Below, one piece after another: positions 19,819 to 21,240 of a DNA stretch of 21,240 nt. Position 1 is the stretch's first letter. Every line of letters begins with the position of its first letter. Both the position numbers and the translations under genes were made by a program. This DNA comes from Actinomortierella ambigua (taxonomy: Eukaryota > Mortierellomycota > Mortierellomycetes > Mortierellales > Mortierellaceae), in the NCBI GenBank assembly GCA_016098155.1, contig JAAAJB010000595.1, forward strand, positions 1-21,240, given 5' to 3'. The notes under the pieces were generated by a model. It ran no database searches, was not told where the DNA came from, and saw only the letters and a list, made by a program, of their open reading frames with translations.

Positions 19819-20357
19819 ATGGTTGGAGATGAAGACTTTGAAGGTCAAGAAATCGAAATGAGTGACTGGAAAAAGCAAATTCGGGGTTTGCCATGCGCAC
19901 GTCACCCAAAGGCGATCACTCGCCAAAGTTGTGATCGCCCTTGATCTCCTTTAATCATCTTGAATGCTTTAGTCTATCGATCAATATCCACACGGACGCT
20001 ACCGGGACCATTCAGCTGCTCCGGCTTGAACCGCGCGACAGTGTACTTGCTGTTGAGTGCCGAATGTAGGCGTCAGACACCTTAGTCCGTGAACGTCCAG
20101 ACATAGCTCAAAATCCACATCCAGACCTTTCACAGCCCGTTGGCGAGCTAGACCATCGGCTGACGGCCATTATGGCCACTGTATGGGCACGGCTGATTAA
20201 AGTATGCACACAACCAGCTACTAGACAAGCTATGAAGCGAGATGAATGGGTGCCACTCCTGACGAGATGGTTGAACGCGAGGCCATATGCCTTTGTTATT
20301 CGGGTCTTTAGCTTAAAGTTGGCGGCAAGCAGCCCTCTTTTGTACATTAAAGATTGA
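19819..20357 (+). pseudogene. Broken or unresolved gene, unknown family
   Basis: From ATG 19819 one frame reads MVGDEDFEGQEIEMSDWKKQ, then RGLPCARHPKAITRQSC, and stops in a TGA near 19941. A second frame continues directly with HLECFSLSINIHTDATGTIQ and LLRLEPRDSVLAVECRM, meets a TAG at 20067, then reads on in the same frame through HPDLSQPVGELDHRLTAIMA, RDEWVPLLTRWLNARPYAFV and FSLKLAASSPLLYIKD to a TGA at 20355. Composition is convincingly protein-like throughout. A phase-0 intron at 20043-20135 could remove the TAG, but I found no intron that repairs the frame change near 19931-19945. I favour a decaying gene. No family is recognised; no transposase or known domain is evident. Confidence 0.45.
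19911..19939. repeat. Perfect 9-bp inverted repeat
   Basis: ggcgatcac at 19911-19919 and gtgatcgcc at 19931-19939 are exact reverse complements around an 11-base spacer. It lies about 200 bp upstream of the cyclin ATG and at the frame break of the plus-strand remnant. It could be a dimeric protein-binding site or a hairpin that promoted an indel. Confidence 0.6.
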
Positions 20358-21240
20358 GGTGACGTCAACTACAAAGAGGGCGAGGAGCACAATGGATACC
20401 TTCGAAAGCGATGAAAAGCAAGACCCCAGTGAGTATGGGGAGGGGGCGTTCGTTGATGGCGATGCTGGCTACATATCTCCCCGCCAACGACGAGCTCTCA
20501 GAATCTAGAGCAAGCATTGGGACCAGGGAATGGTCGTTGGTTGTGTCAACTGCAATCGACGTACCGTCACTTTGAATAAGAGAAGGAGTATCCTCAACCA
20601 CTCCTAACACTCTTCTCTGGAGCCATACTGTGTTGAGCATAAATGACAATATACCTTGGTGTGGCAGTGTTCCTCTATGGACCGACCCAAGTGTTTGGCT
20701 CTCTTTCGTGCGGTTGTCTGCAGAAACGCGTGTTTGTTTGTACTCAAAAGTGTACCTCGACAGGGTCTACTGCACTAAAGTGGCCTCCTGCAGGGACGCA
20801 GGAAGCATTCTGTTCAACCATCGCAATACGATTCACATAGCACGCGAAATGAAGGAATGAACACCCACCCGCTCTCCCGTACTGTGTGGCCCACCAACTC
20901 TCAGCAAGGAAGCCGTCTCCGCCTCTCTCTCGGCGACAGAGAATGAGAGTCTGCCTCGGAAGTGAATGACCCCGAAGGAACGCGTGGGTTGGAGACAATC
21001 ATTTGCACCATTGTCCTCATTTCGCTCATTCATGCATTCAGCCCTTGAGCTTTCGACATAATCCCACCCAGGTGCGCTGTTCATTGCTGCATAGCTACAT
21101 TGTTTTTTTATTATTCTCTACCCATGTGTTCCTCCACGCAATGGAATGCATAATGCAATATATTCCTTTTTATTTTTTCTATCTATTCATTGTCTTTCTA
21201 TTAGGCCTAACCTATGAGCAAGAGGCCCTGCAGAGGGGGA
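20358..21240. other. Right-end interval without a secure gene
   Basis: About 880 bp hold only short open frames. The longest, minus strand 20365-20649 (94 codons), has a protein-like stretch (VVEDTPSLIQSDGTSIAVDT, LVPMLALDSESSSLAGRYVA), and another minus frame at about 20600-20780 reads HLGRSIEEHCHTKVYCHLC with paired Cys/His. Neither has a full gene model. The last ~130 bp are T/A-rich and end at a plausible acceptor (tctattag, 21204) followed by ATG 21214, so a plus-strand gene or exon may begin at the edge. Confidence 0.35.
20365..20649 (-). other. Unassigned ORF, possible gene fragment
   Basis: An open frame of 94 codons with mixed, protein-like composition (SIAVDTTNDHSLVPMLALDS, RYVASIAINERPLPILTG). 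Possible splice sites flank it: an acceptor-like caacacag near 20631 and a donor ggtatcc near 20396. The overlapping plus strand also has protein-like pieces, so the strand is unsure. No family is recognised. Confidence 0.2.

Noticed and set aside
20726..20985. Two ACGCGT sequences (20726-20731, 20980-20985) as cell-cycle boxes for the cyclin
   Set aside because: They lie about 1 kb or more from the cyclin start, beyond another candidate gene; six-base matches are expected by chance.
21204..21240. Start of a new plus-strand gene at ATG 21214
   Set aside because: Only about nine codons are inside the window, too few to support a gene.

Overview
This window reads as nuclear DNA of an early-diverging filamentous fungus, most like Mortierellomycotina/Mucoromycota. 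The basis is intron-dense genes with short introns (about 90-185 bp, nearly all GT-AG), tight convergent and divergent gene packing, C/T-rich leaders upstream of start codons, Q/P-rich low-complexity protein segments, and the protein families present. The lineage is inferred, not proven. All multi-exon models were built by hand from splice consensus, reading phase and family similarity recalled from memory.

Layout. 1-884: a direct repeat and a decayed inverted copy of the start of the next gene. 885-1265 (+): small ORF of unknown function. 1384-1873 (-): small two-exon candidate gene, convergent with it. 2061-5278 (+): exocyst subunit Sec8/EXOC4 in ten exons, ending several hundred residues short of family length. 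5691-10160 (-): COPII coat subunit Sec24 of the C/D (Lst1/Sfb3-like) class in seven exons, convergent with Sec8. 10823-12619 (-): single-exon F-box protein, probably with a 5' leader intron. 12620-14892: no secure gene, only possible frameshifted remnants. 14893-16751 (-): Sed5/syntaxin-5 Golgi t-SNARE in six exons, one bounded by a GC-AG intron. 17381-19708 (-): divergent B-type cyclin in three exons. 19819-20357 (+): a broken or unresolved gene divergent from the cyclin. 20358-21240: no secure gene.

Functional picture. Three of the five secure genes act in the secretory pathway: Sec24 packages cargo at ER exit, Sed5 drives ER-Golgi and intra-Golgi fusion and is itself known Sec24 cargo, and Sec8 belongs to the complex that tethers post-Golgi vesicles at the plasma membrane. 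The F-box protein (probable SCF substrate adaptor) and the cyclin (KEN box near its N terminus) are linked to regulated proteolysis and the cell cycle. I see no CRISPR array, rRNA, convincing tRNA, biosynthetic cluster or intact transposon. The most notable points are the short Sec8, the inverted duplication at the left end, the decayed gene beside the cyclin, the GC-AG intron, and the divergent CDK-facing patch of the cyclin.
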